A stretch of 64,000 bases of DNA from Adenanthera pavonina. Lineage: Eukaryota > Streptophyta > Magnoliopsida > Fabales > Fabaceae. How positions within the stretch are numbered: the stretch's first letter is position 1; each line of letters opens with the position of its first letter. The stretch is from contig JAIVEN010000015.1 of NCBI GenBank assembly GCA_026686845.1, positions 9,095,501-9,159,500 on the forward strand. Direction: 5' to 3'. This document shows positions 52,069-63,560 of this stretch, piece after piece. The notes beneath the pieces were generated by a model. It was given only the letters and a program-made list of their open reading frames with translations, was not told where the DNA came from and ran no database searches. Made by a program: the position numbers and the translations under genes.

Positions 52069-52657
52069 TAGGGGTGTACAAAGATCAGATAAGACCGGGT
52101 TAATAGTCAATTAGATACCCAATCTTTATGAAATCAAGCGGGACTAAATCAATCCGACATATGAGAACGGGGTTGTCCCAGTCTAAAAAGCTATTTAAAA
52201 ATAAAAAATAAATTAATTTTATTTATTAATAAAACTATAATTATATTCATTCAAAATATATTTTCTTAAAAAATAATATTATAATAAAAAATAACATTTA
52301 TTAAAATTATAAATACTTAATAATCACATATTATTTTTAAACAATATTAAGAAATTAATTTAATTTTTTAAATAAAATTAAAAGATTGAATTTTTAAATA
52401 TATTCACAATGATATTGGCAATTTATTATATATATATATATATCATATAAAATTAATGATGTAATAAGAAAATATCATATAAAAATAATATTTATAAATT
52501 TTTAAATATATGTGTATATAATTATATATATACCGGAATCGAATGAGATCGGGTTTGACCTTAATCCGGTGTTCAATCTGACACGGTCTTCGGAACCAAT
52601 TTGATATATCATATAGGACTAGTCCTATTATGCAACTGGGTTGATTGAACATCCTTA
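52069..52657. mobile_element. hAT-like non-autonomous element
   Basis: The left end TAGGGGTGTACAAAGATC and the right end read inward, TAAGGATGTTCAATC, form an imperfect inverted repeat in the TAGGG style of hAT elements. CCGG-type motifs (GACCGGG, AATCCGG) lie near the ends and the middle is AT-rich. Flanking octamers CTATCAAC and CTGTGGAC match at five of eight positions, which is weak support for a target duplication. Confidence 0.6.
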
Positions 52658-55600
52658 CTGTGGACAAATAAAACATATTTTTCCCTTGAAAGTGGACCAT
52701 GATTTGTTTGTTGTGCATTACTTCATTTTGAAACACCAACCACTTCTTACAAATTTGGGGAATTACAATTAAAAACCAAAGTAATAAATTTATTATAAAA
52801 TAAGATCTGCTACTATTTATTCTCCCAATTTTATTACTCAGTATTTCATATTTTAACACTTTTTATGTGTTAAAGTTATAATTAATTCACTGTACAGATT
52901 TTTAGCTATAAATAACCCTACAAATTTCCCCTTGTCATTCATTTCTGGTCAGCATAATTGGAACATGCATGGTTATTTCAAGCCTAGGTACTTGGTTGCT
53001 AACCATCTAAACATACATTTTACTGGATAGCTCTTTTTTCGTTTGCTTAAGACAGTCAACTAAAATCAACTTTACGAGAATAACATGGCGAAGAATTTAT
53101 TATATTCCTTGTATATGCTTGTTTATTTTATCATTAATAGTTTAACAGCTCCTATAAGTTTATCAAATTAATATTTCTATGTATGACACTTGACAAAATT
53201 AATATTAATCTAGACCGACAATTAGTGTTCAATTTTTTTTCATTGATAATTATCAAACAAAAACTCTTACCATTTGGAAGGATGTAGAGATTTTAGAATT
53301 ACGAGTTTTCATATTTCAAAAATGGTGAATGATTTTTTATTTTCAATACAATAAATTTTTTTTATATAAGAAACCAAATGATCATTTAAACTAAAAGTAA
53401 ATGCACCAATAATTGCATAACATATTTCCTAATCCCTACAAATTTTATAGAAAGATTATTAATTCCTCCTCAAGGTCGATTTTGAAAATGCACTATTAGA
53501 GAATAAATTTATAAAATGATTTTCATGCTAACTGTTTAATGTTAAAAGTTCTATAAAAAAATTATGAAAGATAAAATTGAACCAAACAAATTAACTACCA
53601 TTATCAATACAAAAAATGAATCATTTGGATTTAAAAAATCAATATATATTTATAATTTGTAAAATAGATATATGATATGCAAAATAAAAATACATAGAAT
53701 ATATATTAAATATGTAAAAGCATTTCGTAAAGATTTACATAACATCTATTATATATATAAAAATAATAAAAAAATCAGTTTTTTAAAAGGTTTGGAAAAG
53801 CACAAACTTGAAAGCCGCTTCTTCATTATTTTAGGTAATCCAAATTTAACTAACTATCAATCAATATCAATAATAATTCCTATTATACCAATTTAAAATT
53901 GAGAAATGTTAGCTATAATTATAATTCGCAATTAATTTTAGTTGTTACCAAAATACAGAATCTCATATTTGAATATTTTTCTTGACTCAATCCGAAAAAA
54001 ATGCTGCTATACTTTTAAGTTTTAAAAAATAATCCATAATTCACATCATATATTTATCTCAATATACTCCATTTTTTAAATGTTATATGTATATAGTTAC
54101 TGATCCTCTCCCTGAAATCTGTTTAATAATTTAAAAATATATTATATAATTATTGATACTCCCCCAAAATCCGTCGCATGTATATTATATTATATAAATA
54201 TTATTTCATATAATTACTCCCCCAAAATCCGTTGCAATTATATAATTGATATTATATTATATAATTACCAATATTCATTTGAATCAAATTTGGCAAGATT
54301 TATGCCATCATCAATTAAGATAAGTATAATAACAACATCTCCCATGTCTTTATGGGTACTGAAATTAATTATTGATAATTTTTTAAATTTAACTTTGGAT
54401 TTTTTCCCGCTCATCATATGTTTTATAAATATCACTCATAGTTCAACTCATTCCATGCATTTGTATTTGCTCATAATCCATCCTTTTTTTGAATTACCCG
54501 AAGTTTGTGCTTTGATGCTATAAAGTGTATTAATCAATTCTCTTTAAGCTCTATCAATCAATTCCGTAACAAATAAAATATAAAGATTAGGACTGTAAAA
54601 ATGTGAATGATACGGGATTTGGGATTTTAAGATTAAAGATGATTTTCAGTCTATACCATTATAAAAAAATTATTTGTTCAAAGGTTTAAACTTTTGTTTC
54701 ATGAGGGTGGTATCTATCACATTTATAGATTTAATGTTAGATAAAACAATGTGTCATCCCGTACTGCCAATGATAAATATATGGTTAATTTTCAATTTTT
54801 TATCATTTTGAAAAAATGATATGATGATGAATTGATCCATTAATATGGGTTCAATTTCTTATCTTTCACTTATATTTTAGATCGGAAGACAAATAAGAAG
54901 TATTTGATATGTAAATGGTGTTAATTTTGTGGTTCCATGTATTTTTTTTAACAGACATGACTATGTATATGATGAAAATGTTAATATTAAATAAATAAAA
55001 ACTTTTATATAGTTTTCCATGTATTGTATCTTCATACATAATTTATCAATCTAACTAATTTTTCTTTTTTTTTAAATAAACATGGTTTTCACACCCAAGA
55101 TGTGACGTGGATAGTGTAAAGAAGAAGAAAAAGAAAAAAATTGGCTCTTATGATAGAAATCGATTTTACAAGAGTCACAATTAAAATTTTAAGAAAAACT
55201 TTGAAAAATCAAATGAAAAGGGAAAATGATAATTTACGAAATAGAATTGGGTTAAATTGGGTTTGAGAAAGGTATTAGGCACCCCACAATACTCATTTTT
55301 AAAAATAGTTATTTTAAGTTGATTATGTAATTTTTATGACTTTAAAAATTATTTTAATTGTCCTCTTTATCATTTTCATGCAAAACATAAATATAAAAAA
55401 GAGAAATTAAGAAAATGAAATAAGAAAAAATATTATTTATTCACAAGAGCGGATTTGACCTTAAATGAAAGTCTAGAACCTATGTATTTTTACGATAGGG
55501 ATTAAAATTTACGTAGTTTGGAATAAAATACATGTTAATTTGTCAATTTTTTAAAATTTTTGTGGCAAGAGAAAGTTAATTAAAAATAATTTATTATTTT

Positions 55601-55744
55601 ACAAATAAAACAACTTTTTGAAGTTCGAGATGATGTATTTTAATTTGTTAAAAATAATTTAATTCAACTTTCTTACTTTTATTTTATTTGATTTTTGAAG
55701 ATATTTTGAATTTTATTTTACTTAAACTATTTTTTTTTTATTTT
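52658..55744. other. AT-rich intergenic DNA
   Basis: No gene is supported. Positions 54160-54235 contain a repeated CTCCCCCAAAATCCGT motif. Positions 53960-54480 share a series of blocks with 59755-60245, listed separately. Confidence 0.55.
53960..54480. repeat. Dispersed repeat, copy 1
   Basis: Blocks such as CTTGACTCAATC near 53980, AATAACAACATCTCCCAT near 54327 and CTCATCATATG near 54410 recur in the same order near 59770, 60120 and 60200. The two copies are about 5.8 kb apart, in the same orientation and heavily diverged. No termini were recognised. Confidence 0.65.
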
Positions 55745-55745
55745 T

Positions 55746-56281
55746 TTAAGAATTTATTTATTTATTTTCAGAAAATCAATTTATAATTGATATACCCACA
55801 AAGAATTATTGTCCCATACAATAGATTGATTTCCTAAGTATTTACAAAGATTCCAAAATCTACTATAAATAAAGGACTTTTCTTAAAAATTAAAAAATTC
55901 ATTATTAGGTTTAGCTACATTTTGAAAGATTTATTCTAAAAAAACCTTTTCACTAATAACTAAAGCATTTTTTAGCTGTTCTTTTTTTTTTTAGAATCTA
56001 TCTATTTGTTTTTGGAAAATCAATTTATAATTGATCTACTCACAGAGAATTATCATCCCATATGATGAGTTGATTTTCCAAGTATCTGTAAAGATTCTAA
56101 AATCTCCCATACATAGAGATCTTTTCTTGAAAATTAAAAATATAATATCATATTTATTTATATTGTTAAATAATTTATTCTCATTGTTTCTAAAATCTCC
56201 CATACACAAATCTTTTCTTGAAAATTAAAAACATAATATTATATTTATTTATATTGTTAAATGATTTATTCTCATTGTTTA
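55746..56281. repeat. Nested tandem duplications
   Basis: A unit of about 250 bp starting near 55746 recurs from about 55990, with shared blocks including AAATCAATTTATAATTGAT. Inside the second copy a unit of about 93 bp starting CTAAAATCTCCCATAC occurs twice (from about 56097 and 56190), ending with a shared ATTTATTCTCATTGTTT. The three repeats look like successive local duplications. Confidence 0.82.
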
Positions 56282-57175
56282 AAATCTGCTTCACCTATAA
56301 TTAAAATTTCTTAATAAGATTGAGAAGCATGACCTAAACAATACATCTGTGGAATCTATCATTCCTTATAGCAATGCGGTGAATTAGGTAACCACGGGTG
56401 TTTAATAACCTCACACACTATAGTTATCTAAATTACCTATTTTAATTATTATTTTTTTATTGGACAATATGTGGACGAATGGGTTATCGGAACCTAATTT
56501 GAAGAACACAAATTGTCCGCCATACCGGCAAAATCACATTAATTAGTGTATCATGGGATTATCTATAAGCCTATGGAGACTCTAAAAATCTCCCACGGCA
56601 AGCCTGTGAAGACCCTAACATCTTCCACAGCTGATTCTAAAATTGAGGCAAAACAATTGAGGATGCTTATACATGGGTTTATATAAGTGCATACATGTGC
56701 AGAAGGATACCCCAAACAATGCAATGGTATGTAGAGAAGGAAGCATATCAAGACAAGACAAGACAAGTAGCCCCCTGGACATTAAAAGCAAAAATATACA
56801 CCTAAAACCAAGACCTCAACGCCGGGTTATACTGGGTAGGTTCACCATATAAAGAAGAATTACATGAATATGGGTCAATGATGAATTCTGACACCTAAAG
56901 CTTTAATCAATGGAATTATTACCACAACTAGCTTATGACAACGTAAATCACAATCCGTTACAAGAACTAACATTTAGCTTTTGGCAACAAGATAAATCTC
57001 ATGGACATCGGCAACAAGATTTGGCATAAAACAAATAACACTTTCAATAAGCTCTCATTGGAATATAATCACCAAAAAAAAAACTTGATGCGTATGGCCA
57101 CAATAACTTCACAAGTTTTGAGTTTGACTTTTCAAACATTCTTTCAACCTTTTGACATTTCAAAATCATGACCAA
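56282..57175. other. Unassigned moderately AT-rich stretch
   Basis: Less AT-rich than its flanks, with a short GACAA tandem run near 56750-56766. No ORF resembling a known protein, and no element ends that I could pair. Confidence 0.4.
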
Positions 57176-57900
57176 CAATCACAAGAATATTAGTCTTATT
57201 TTATCATGTGAGGTCAGTTATATAAATCATACGATGCAAATATATTCTATCAAACACTATCTCTTTAAATAGATCATTTCTCAAAAAGTCATCCCTTATA
57301 ACTTCTCTTAATATTTTTTTTTATCTTCATCTGCGCTTTTTGATAGGGTTCCAAACCATTTAATTTCACTGGTTTCTCTTGTCATCTTCTTTGTACATGC
57401 CCAAATCACCTCAAACGACAATAGGTGTTACTCCAACTTTCCTTCATATACAGTCATTTTGTATCTTATCCAATTTTGTATGACCACATATCCATCTCAA
57501 CGTTCTCATATATTCTTATATTTTTGTTATCCTTTCAAAGCCCAATATTCACTACTATATAGTATCACTGACCTTATAAGTGTTTGATAGAACTTTCCTT
57601 TAAACTTAGTAGGTTACCTTGCGGTCACAAATGCTTTCCTCCACTTTAACCACTCAACTTGTATCCTATATATAATATTTTCATTAATTTTATCATCACT
57701 ATGTAAAATCGACCCCAAATATATAATTTTTTATATTTCTGAAATAATTTGCTCTACAATTTTTACCACTAAATCATTTCTAATTAGTCTCTTATCAAAT
57801 TTGTAATGTATATATTCCGATTTACTCCTATTCAAACAGAAAACTTTTTGACTTCATAATCATGATCGAAGCATATTAATGTTTTTAACAAAATCCCATT
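57176..57900 (-). mobile_element. RTE-type LINE 3' fragment
   Basis: Read on the minus strand, this segment aligns with 29100-29820 of the plus-strand RTE copy. Shared blocks include GGAATATATACATTACAA, TATTTGGGGTCGATTTTACA and the 3' end motif AAATAAGACTAAT before a Leu/Val-type T-rich tail. Only the thumb and tail of RT remain, and stops interrupt it. It is a second, older copy in the opposite orientation. Confidence 0.85.
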
Positions 57901-58369
57901 TCCAATTAATGGCATCCAAGTCAAACTAAAGCATAGAGGTGCTAGTTGCTACCATTGCCATTTATCCAGTATACATATACAAGATAGAACTAAAACCCAA
58001 CACTTCCAAAGCTCCATTGAGGGGAAAAGGTCCTAGGATTCATCATCAAACCCTACCATCAGTGCGGAGTCAAACAGAAAATAAAAGGAGAAAGTAAGAA
58101 GTTACAGGAATAAACTGTTACTCAAAATTCTCTTTAACATTTTGTCAAATACCCGACACGCCTTTTACAACAAGGTCCCTTTCACAACGTCACAGAAGCA
58201 TATAATCCAACACCCAACATCATTCAGATTTTCATTAAGCTCCTTATGCCAACAAGGACAAACATCTACAGATTCTCAAGAAATTTAACCACCTAAAAGT
58301 CACATGGGAGTTCGACAGTAAAGAAGTTACCACTGTGCATCAAGATGTGTCTCGTTTCTCCGGCTTGCC
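57901..58369. other. Non-repetitive stretch, no gene recognised
   Basis: Base composition is closer to transcribed DNA than to the AT-rich deserts around it, but no frame stays open and no domain is visible. It could be an untranslated or intronic part of an unrecognised transcript associated with the island to its right. Confidence 0.3.
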
Positions 58370-58905
58370 CGTTCCTTGCTTCTTCTTCTCTCTTTGAAAA
58401 CTCAACCCTTTCTCTCTCCCTCTCTCCCCCTTGGCCTCCTCTCCATCGTCTCAATCTCCGACCTCTTGAAGCTTTGCTTCAGCCCTCTGTTTTTTAATCA
58501 TTGCTTTCTTTTCCTTTCTTTCTCCAGAACTCAGATCCCCCCTCTTTCCCAAACTCGGATGCCTTTAAATAGCCAAATGGAGCGTGGTTCTCCACCCTTC
58601 TCTTCATGCGTTAGCACCTCCATTTGATGAGACTCAGACAAGAATCGTATATTGGATCGGCTTATTCCCCTTCTTGCGTTTCTGCATCTCCGTTCTACTG
58701 CCCTGTTCGCTGCATCACTGCCAAACCTTGACTCCAGGTTGAGGGCGACAAGAGAAAGAGGGAGGGGTGGTCTTCCGCGCTGCTGTCTAGTCTCTATGCC
58801 TCGCAGTAGGTTGCTCCCTCTGTCGTTCTGGGGTTATCATGAAAAAGGAAACGATGCTATCGGGATGAGGAGATTTGGGAATTTTGGGAGGGTGGAATAT
58901 TAATA
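58370..58905. other. Pyrimidine-rich, GC-moderate island
   Basis: The plus strand is rich in CTTTCTCTCTCCC-type runs and carries two ORFs (58376-58627 and 58652-58903) with Ser/Leu/Pro/Arg-biased translations of no known family. Such tracts are typical of plant 5' UTRs and promoters, so this may be the start of a minus- or plus-strand transcript. I do not call a gene. Confidence 0.3.
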
Positions 58906-59754
58906 AGATATCTCAAAAATTATTGCAAGAGATTATATAGGGAAAGGCATATTTATTTGAGGAACTTCCTAAAATATATTTTTTCATTAAATTTTTTTCT
59001 CTCAAAATCTTATTTTGAATTTTTGATGATTTTTTTTTTCTCTTCTCCCTTCTTATTTTTTAGTTCTAAATTTGGAATTAAAATTGAGATAAAATTATCA
59101 TTTTTTTATATAAGACAGAAAGAAGTGATAATCATTAAATTTATTTTATATTTGAACTAAAAAAGTAATTTTTTTCTCTTTTCTTGTTTTCAAATTTTTT
59201 AGTAAATTTTCAATTATTTTTATTTAATTTTAAAAATATTTAGACAAAATATGATGTTCATAGTGACATTTTCAAGTCTTAACTTTGGATTATATATTAA
59301 GTATATGCTACATTTAATGTTTACCTTATCGATAAGCTTTTTGATCTTGGGGAAATGGAGAAATCTATTATATATTTTAGTGATAATAAGATATAATTTA
59401 AAAAAAAATCTCATTATACTAATTCAAACTTAGTTAAAATTAGCTATAATTTAATATCATACTTTAAGTTTATATCCTACAGAATCTTTCACTTGTGTGA
59501 AAAAAATAAACAAAATTATATCTTCCAACAAAAAAAATTTATTAAAGTTATCTATATTTCAAAATTATAATTATCGTAACCAATATTCTTTTTTTTTATA
59601 CAGATCGTAACCAATATCTATATAGTGATATGAATAATGTTTTTTTTTAGTTATATATCAAATAATTTTTAGTTATAACCAATATCTAAAATCCCATATT
59701 TATGTTTTGTTTAGTTTTTGTTTTGTTTTTTTGGGTGATGTATAGAAAACATTC

Positions 59755-60245
59755 CATATTTAGGTTATACTTGACTCAATCTGAAAATAATTCTTAGTTA
59801 GTTTTTAAAATTTTTCCACACATACGGATATAATAGTTGTTACCATTTTCCAAATTTTAAATGAATATATAAATTAATAGGTATATAAATTAGTTACATC
59901 GCGTTTTAAAAATATTAAAAATACCATATCTGTAATTATTCATGAATATAATAGTTGTTGGATTTTTCCAAATGTTAAATGAACATAAAAATTAATAGCT
60001 GTATAAATTAGTTATATGGCTTTTCAAAGTTATTAAAAATAATAAATTATAGTGATTACTGTTATTCTTTTGATATAAATTTATAGTGATTTATGTAATT
60101 TTCAATTATGATAATTATAATAACAATATCTCCCATATTTTTTAATACCTAAATTAATTATTGTTAGTATTTTAAATTTACATTTGGACTTTTTCTGCTC
60201 ATCATATTTTCTACAAATAGAATACATCATTTTGCTTATCATCCA
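59755..60245. repeat. Dispersed repeat, copy 2
   Basis: This is the partner of 53960-54480, with collinear blocks CTTGACTCAATC, AATAACAATATCTCCCAT and CTCATCATATTTT. It is interrupted relative to copy 1 by the local tandem duplication at 59826-60060. Confidence 0.62.
59826..60060. repeat. Tandem duplication with period of about 119 bp
   Basis: The block beginning ATATAATAGTTGTT and running through TTAATAGGTATATAAATTAG occurs from about 59828 and again from about 59947, with substitutions. It is AT-rich and non-coding. Confidence 0.82.
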
Positions 60246-61183
60246 TTCATATTTTACTCATTAAAAAATCTTTTCTAATATTAATTATTTAGTTTGGTTT
60301 AATTTGGGTTTAGGGCATACTTCAAAATATGTTACTAAGTGAATTTTTTAATTCATTAACTGCATAAAAATAAAATTAATTTATAAAAATTATTATTTGT
60401 TAAATGAATAGATAATTAAACCTCATTTAATAATTTTATAAACGTAAAATAACATATATGCTCATCTTACTCATTATATCGCTCCGGTAGATTCCAATAA
60501 ATATAAGTATAATAAAAAATTGTATCCCTAATATATAAGAATTTGTCTCACAAAATCAGCCATATTCACCTTAAACTTAACAATTTAAGGTTAAACAATT
60601 GATTGATCGGTTTGCAGTGTCCATTTATTTATTGGGTCTTTTACTGATTGACTAATTATGTATAAAAAATTGTAACTATTATGTGCATACATTATGAAAT
60701 TAAGGCTCATTTAAACTTTGTATAAATCACTTATTAACGCCACCATGTGAATTTTTATTGGTTTGTCTGGCCAACTTGAATTTTAATTAAAATCTACATC
60801 ATGACTTGAAAAACTCAATACACACAATAGTATAATTTATAGACGATTTAATTATTTAAAATGATCAGTTCATAGAATAAAATTAAAATCAAAATTTAAT
60901 TTTTATATAATTTTTGTGACTTGATTAATGTTTAAGATATGCTAAAATAAAAATTAATTCTAATTATATTAGGAACTAATATCTTTGAGAATTGGATGTA
61001 GAGACCAAAATTATATGCTCAATTTATTGTTTTTTACTATTAGTCTTGAATTTTTTTTAGTATAAAGAGTATCCTGATTGATAGTTGAAGAGACTATCTT
61101 AATTGATATATGAAAGCTAATTATTAGTCTTGAATTATTGTATTTATTATGTTTAGTGGCATAATTTTTTAATATTTAGTATA

Positions 61184-61457
61184 CTCCTTCCGGTCCAAAA
61201 TATAAATTTTCTTCTAGAACATTTTTTTTATTAAAATATAAGTCCTTTTTAGGTAAAGTAAAAAATATTAATAATTTTTTTCTAATTTACCCTTATCATT
61301 AATTAGCTCATGAGAGATAAAGTTATTTTGGAAATTATATTTATTGAAGGTAATATTAGAAAACAATATAAATTTTTGACAAATTTAAAAATTTAACTCT
61401 ATTCCTTGGTTTGTGTGTATTTTGTCAAAGAGAATTTATATTTTGAATAGAAGAGAG
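61184..61457. mobile_element. Stowaway (Tc1/Mariner) MITE
   Basis: The left end CTCCTTCCGGTCCAAAATAT and the right end read inward, CTCTCTTCTATTCAAAATAT, are the Stowaway terminal consensus (CTCCCTCCGTCCC) with mutations. A TA dinucleotide flanks each side (61182-61183 and 61458-61459). The element is 274 bp with no coding capacity. Confidence 0.88.
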
Positions 61458-61478
61458 TATAATATAAATTAAAATAGA

Positions 61479-61572
61479 GCAATCATCTAAATGGGCAGTT
61501 GATTAATGCTATAATTATTATGTAATATTCTCAAATTCTTCTAATCACCCATTTGGATGGAAGATGATTGTA
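61479..61572. repeat. Short imperfect palindrome
   Basis: CAATCATCT with AAATGGG and TTGATTA on the left pairs with TAATCACCCATTT and AGATGATTG on the right, leaving an AT-rich loop. It may be a tiny MITE remnant. No target duplication was identified. Confidence 0.6.
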
Positions 61573-62138
61573 TATGGGAAAAGATTTTTTTTTAATTTAC
61601 TATCTGGTCACTATATTTTATTTGGACATTTTAAATAAATTATTATTTAATTTCAAGATAAATATAAATATTTTAAAATCCAAAAATCTCTATTTGAATC
61701 TAATTTCTTCCTTATAGAATATAGGATTTAAAATTTAAAATTTAAATAAAAAAGAACAAATTTAAAATTTAAAACTCTTAGTCTTAAATTTGGTGAACCT
61801 CCTTTTCTTTTACTAAAATACTAAAAAAAAGAGAGAGAAATAAAGATTTTCTAAATTAAATAAAAACTGGATCTTGCTTTAAACAAAAAGAAAAGAAGAA
61901 GAAAAGAAGGGAAAAAAAGGATTTTCCTCTTAATAAATATAGATAATGATAAAATCTAAAACAAAATGATGCTAATAATAAAATCAGCATATATGGATAT
62001 GTATGAATATATGTATATATATAAATAAAAAAAGAAAGAAAATAAAACACACAAAAACAATAAAATAGAATAAAAAAATTGGGCTAAAACGCTAAATCCC
62101 GAGCCCCAGCCCAAAACGTTGAGCTGAGGGAGTCTAAG

Positions 62139-63053
62139 TAATGTTTTGAGAATCGGACCGGATCGGATGGTCGGACCGTCACTCGGAGTGAAGAATGACT
62201 CGATTTTCAACTTTAAACCGTTTTAGAAGTTGGACCGGATTGAATCACTTTAAACCGGTTTTTGAGCCAAAAATCATAGTTGAGTCGGAAATCAGAGTGA
62301 TTTTTAGAGAACTAGACAGTTTTTTAAATTGAGTAAAATTTAACTTGAATTTAATTTTTTTGTCAAATTTATTAATTATAAAAATTATTAGAGAGTAAAA
62401 CACTATTTCCCTTTTTATTTTAAAATTACTAATTATAAAAATAAAAAATTTCATTGTATTATACTCTCTCCGTCCTAAATTATAAGAGAATTTTGAGACT
62501 CTTTATTTATTTCAAAATATGAGAGACATGGATAAAATTTGTAGAGTAATTAATATAATTTTCCTTTTATACCCTTGAATAATTAAGGCTGTATTGATAA
62601 TTACTAATAATTAATTAATCTTACTTTAAACTTTTAATGTGGACAATTTTGAAAACAAATTAAAATTCTAGTACAATTAATGAGTTTAACTACCAAAACT
62701 ATTTTTTTCTTGATACAAGTGAAGTAATTATTTTTTTTTATAATTAGGGATAGATGAAGTACAATTATTTTATAATATTATGGTTATGTAGTGTTATTAT
62801 ATTAAAATATTTTAATATTATTTTTAATAATTTAACATATATTATTACTATGTAAGTTTATTAACTTATTATGAACTTAACTTTATTCTCATAATAATTT
62901 AATATATTTTTATACATATATTATTATATATAATATTATTTTTATTTAATTATTACCTTATCAGTTTGATCATTAGTCTAATAACTTTAATTATAAAAAC
63001 TGTAATTTGGTGGCATTTTCAATTCCACATCTACTCCAATTTTTAAAACATTG
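62139..63053. mobile_element. hAT-like non-autonomous element with CCGG-rich left end
   Basis: The left end TAATGTTTTGAGAATCGG and the right end read inward, CAATGTTTTAAAAATTGG, form an inverted repeat. The left 150 bases carry GGACCGGATCGGA and TTTAAACCGG motifs like those of the hAT element at 7794-8271, whose terminus is also of the CAATG/CATTG style. Flanking octamers match at only four of eight positions, so the target duplication is unproven. A Stowaway MITE is inserted inside it. Confidence 0.65.
62464..62759. mobile_element. Stowaway (Tc1/Mariner) MITE nested in the hAT-like element
   Basis: The left end CTCTCTCCGTCCTAAATTAT and the right end read inward, CTTCATCTATCCCTAATTAT, match the Stowaway terminal consensus. 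TA flanks both sides (62462-62463 and 62760-62761). It is 296 bp and non-coding. Confidence 0.85.
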
Positions 63054-63560
63054 AGACTCTCTAACCTGAGAGACCGAGAGAAGAGGCAGAGCAGAGGGAC
63101 TCTAGTGAGAGCGAATCATAGGGCGAGCGAGGTCCGAATAGTGTGAGAGAGAGAACTTGAGAGAGCTAGAAACGGATAACCTCTACTCCATACCAGGTGT
63201 AGCAAAGTAGTGGAGGCGAGAGGAGTGTCTTGACGAGCACAATCGGAACAAGCACATCCAAGGGAACGACGAAAGCACTCAAAGCACTCACGCACTTGGG
63301 GAAATCCTGTTCTTCACTCGCAAATGATGCCTACTAAAGGGAGACAGCCTCATTGAAACCCCAAGAAAACAAAAGGGGATTGCACCGAAAGGTAAGAGAC
63401 GGAGGGTCCAAGTGTGAAGAGGGCACGAGAGGGGAAAGAGAAAAGAAAAGAAGGAACGATAGAGCTGCAAAGAGAAGCAGAGGAAGAGTAGAGCCGAGGA
63501 AGAAGGAAGGAGAGTTGGTGGAAAAGTCGAGCTGCAAGGTATAAAGGGTCTTAGACTAGT
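63054..63560. other. Purine-rich, GC-moderate island
   Basis: The plus strand is rich in GAGAGA- and GAAGAGGA-type runs with no convincing ORF on either strand. AGCTGCAAGGTATAAAGG near 63529-63546 could be an exon end followed by a GT donor, and TTGGTTTTCAGGCGACGG near 63579 a following acceptor, which would make this a 5' UTR exon of a plus-strand gene running off the right edge. That is inference only. Confidence 0.3.

Larger units (their letters stand above)
58906..61183. other. AT-rich intergenic DNA
   Basis: Very AT-rich, with T8-T10 runs and no supported gene. It contains the second dispersed-repeat copy and a 119-bp tandem duplication, listed separately. Confidence 0.55.

Noticed and set aside
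54160..54235. Repeated CTCCCCCAAAATCCGT motif as a possible CRISPR-like array
   Set aside because: Only two irregular copies, no spacers of constant length, and the window is plant nuclear DNA.
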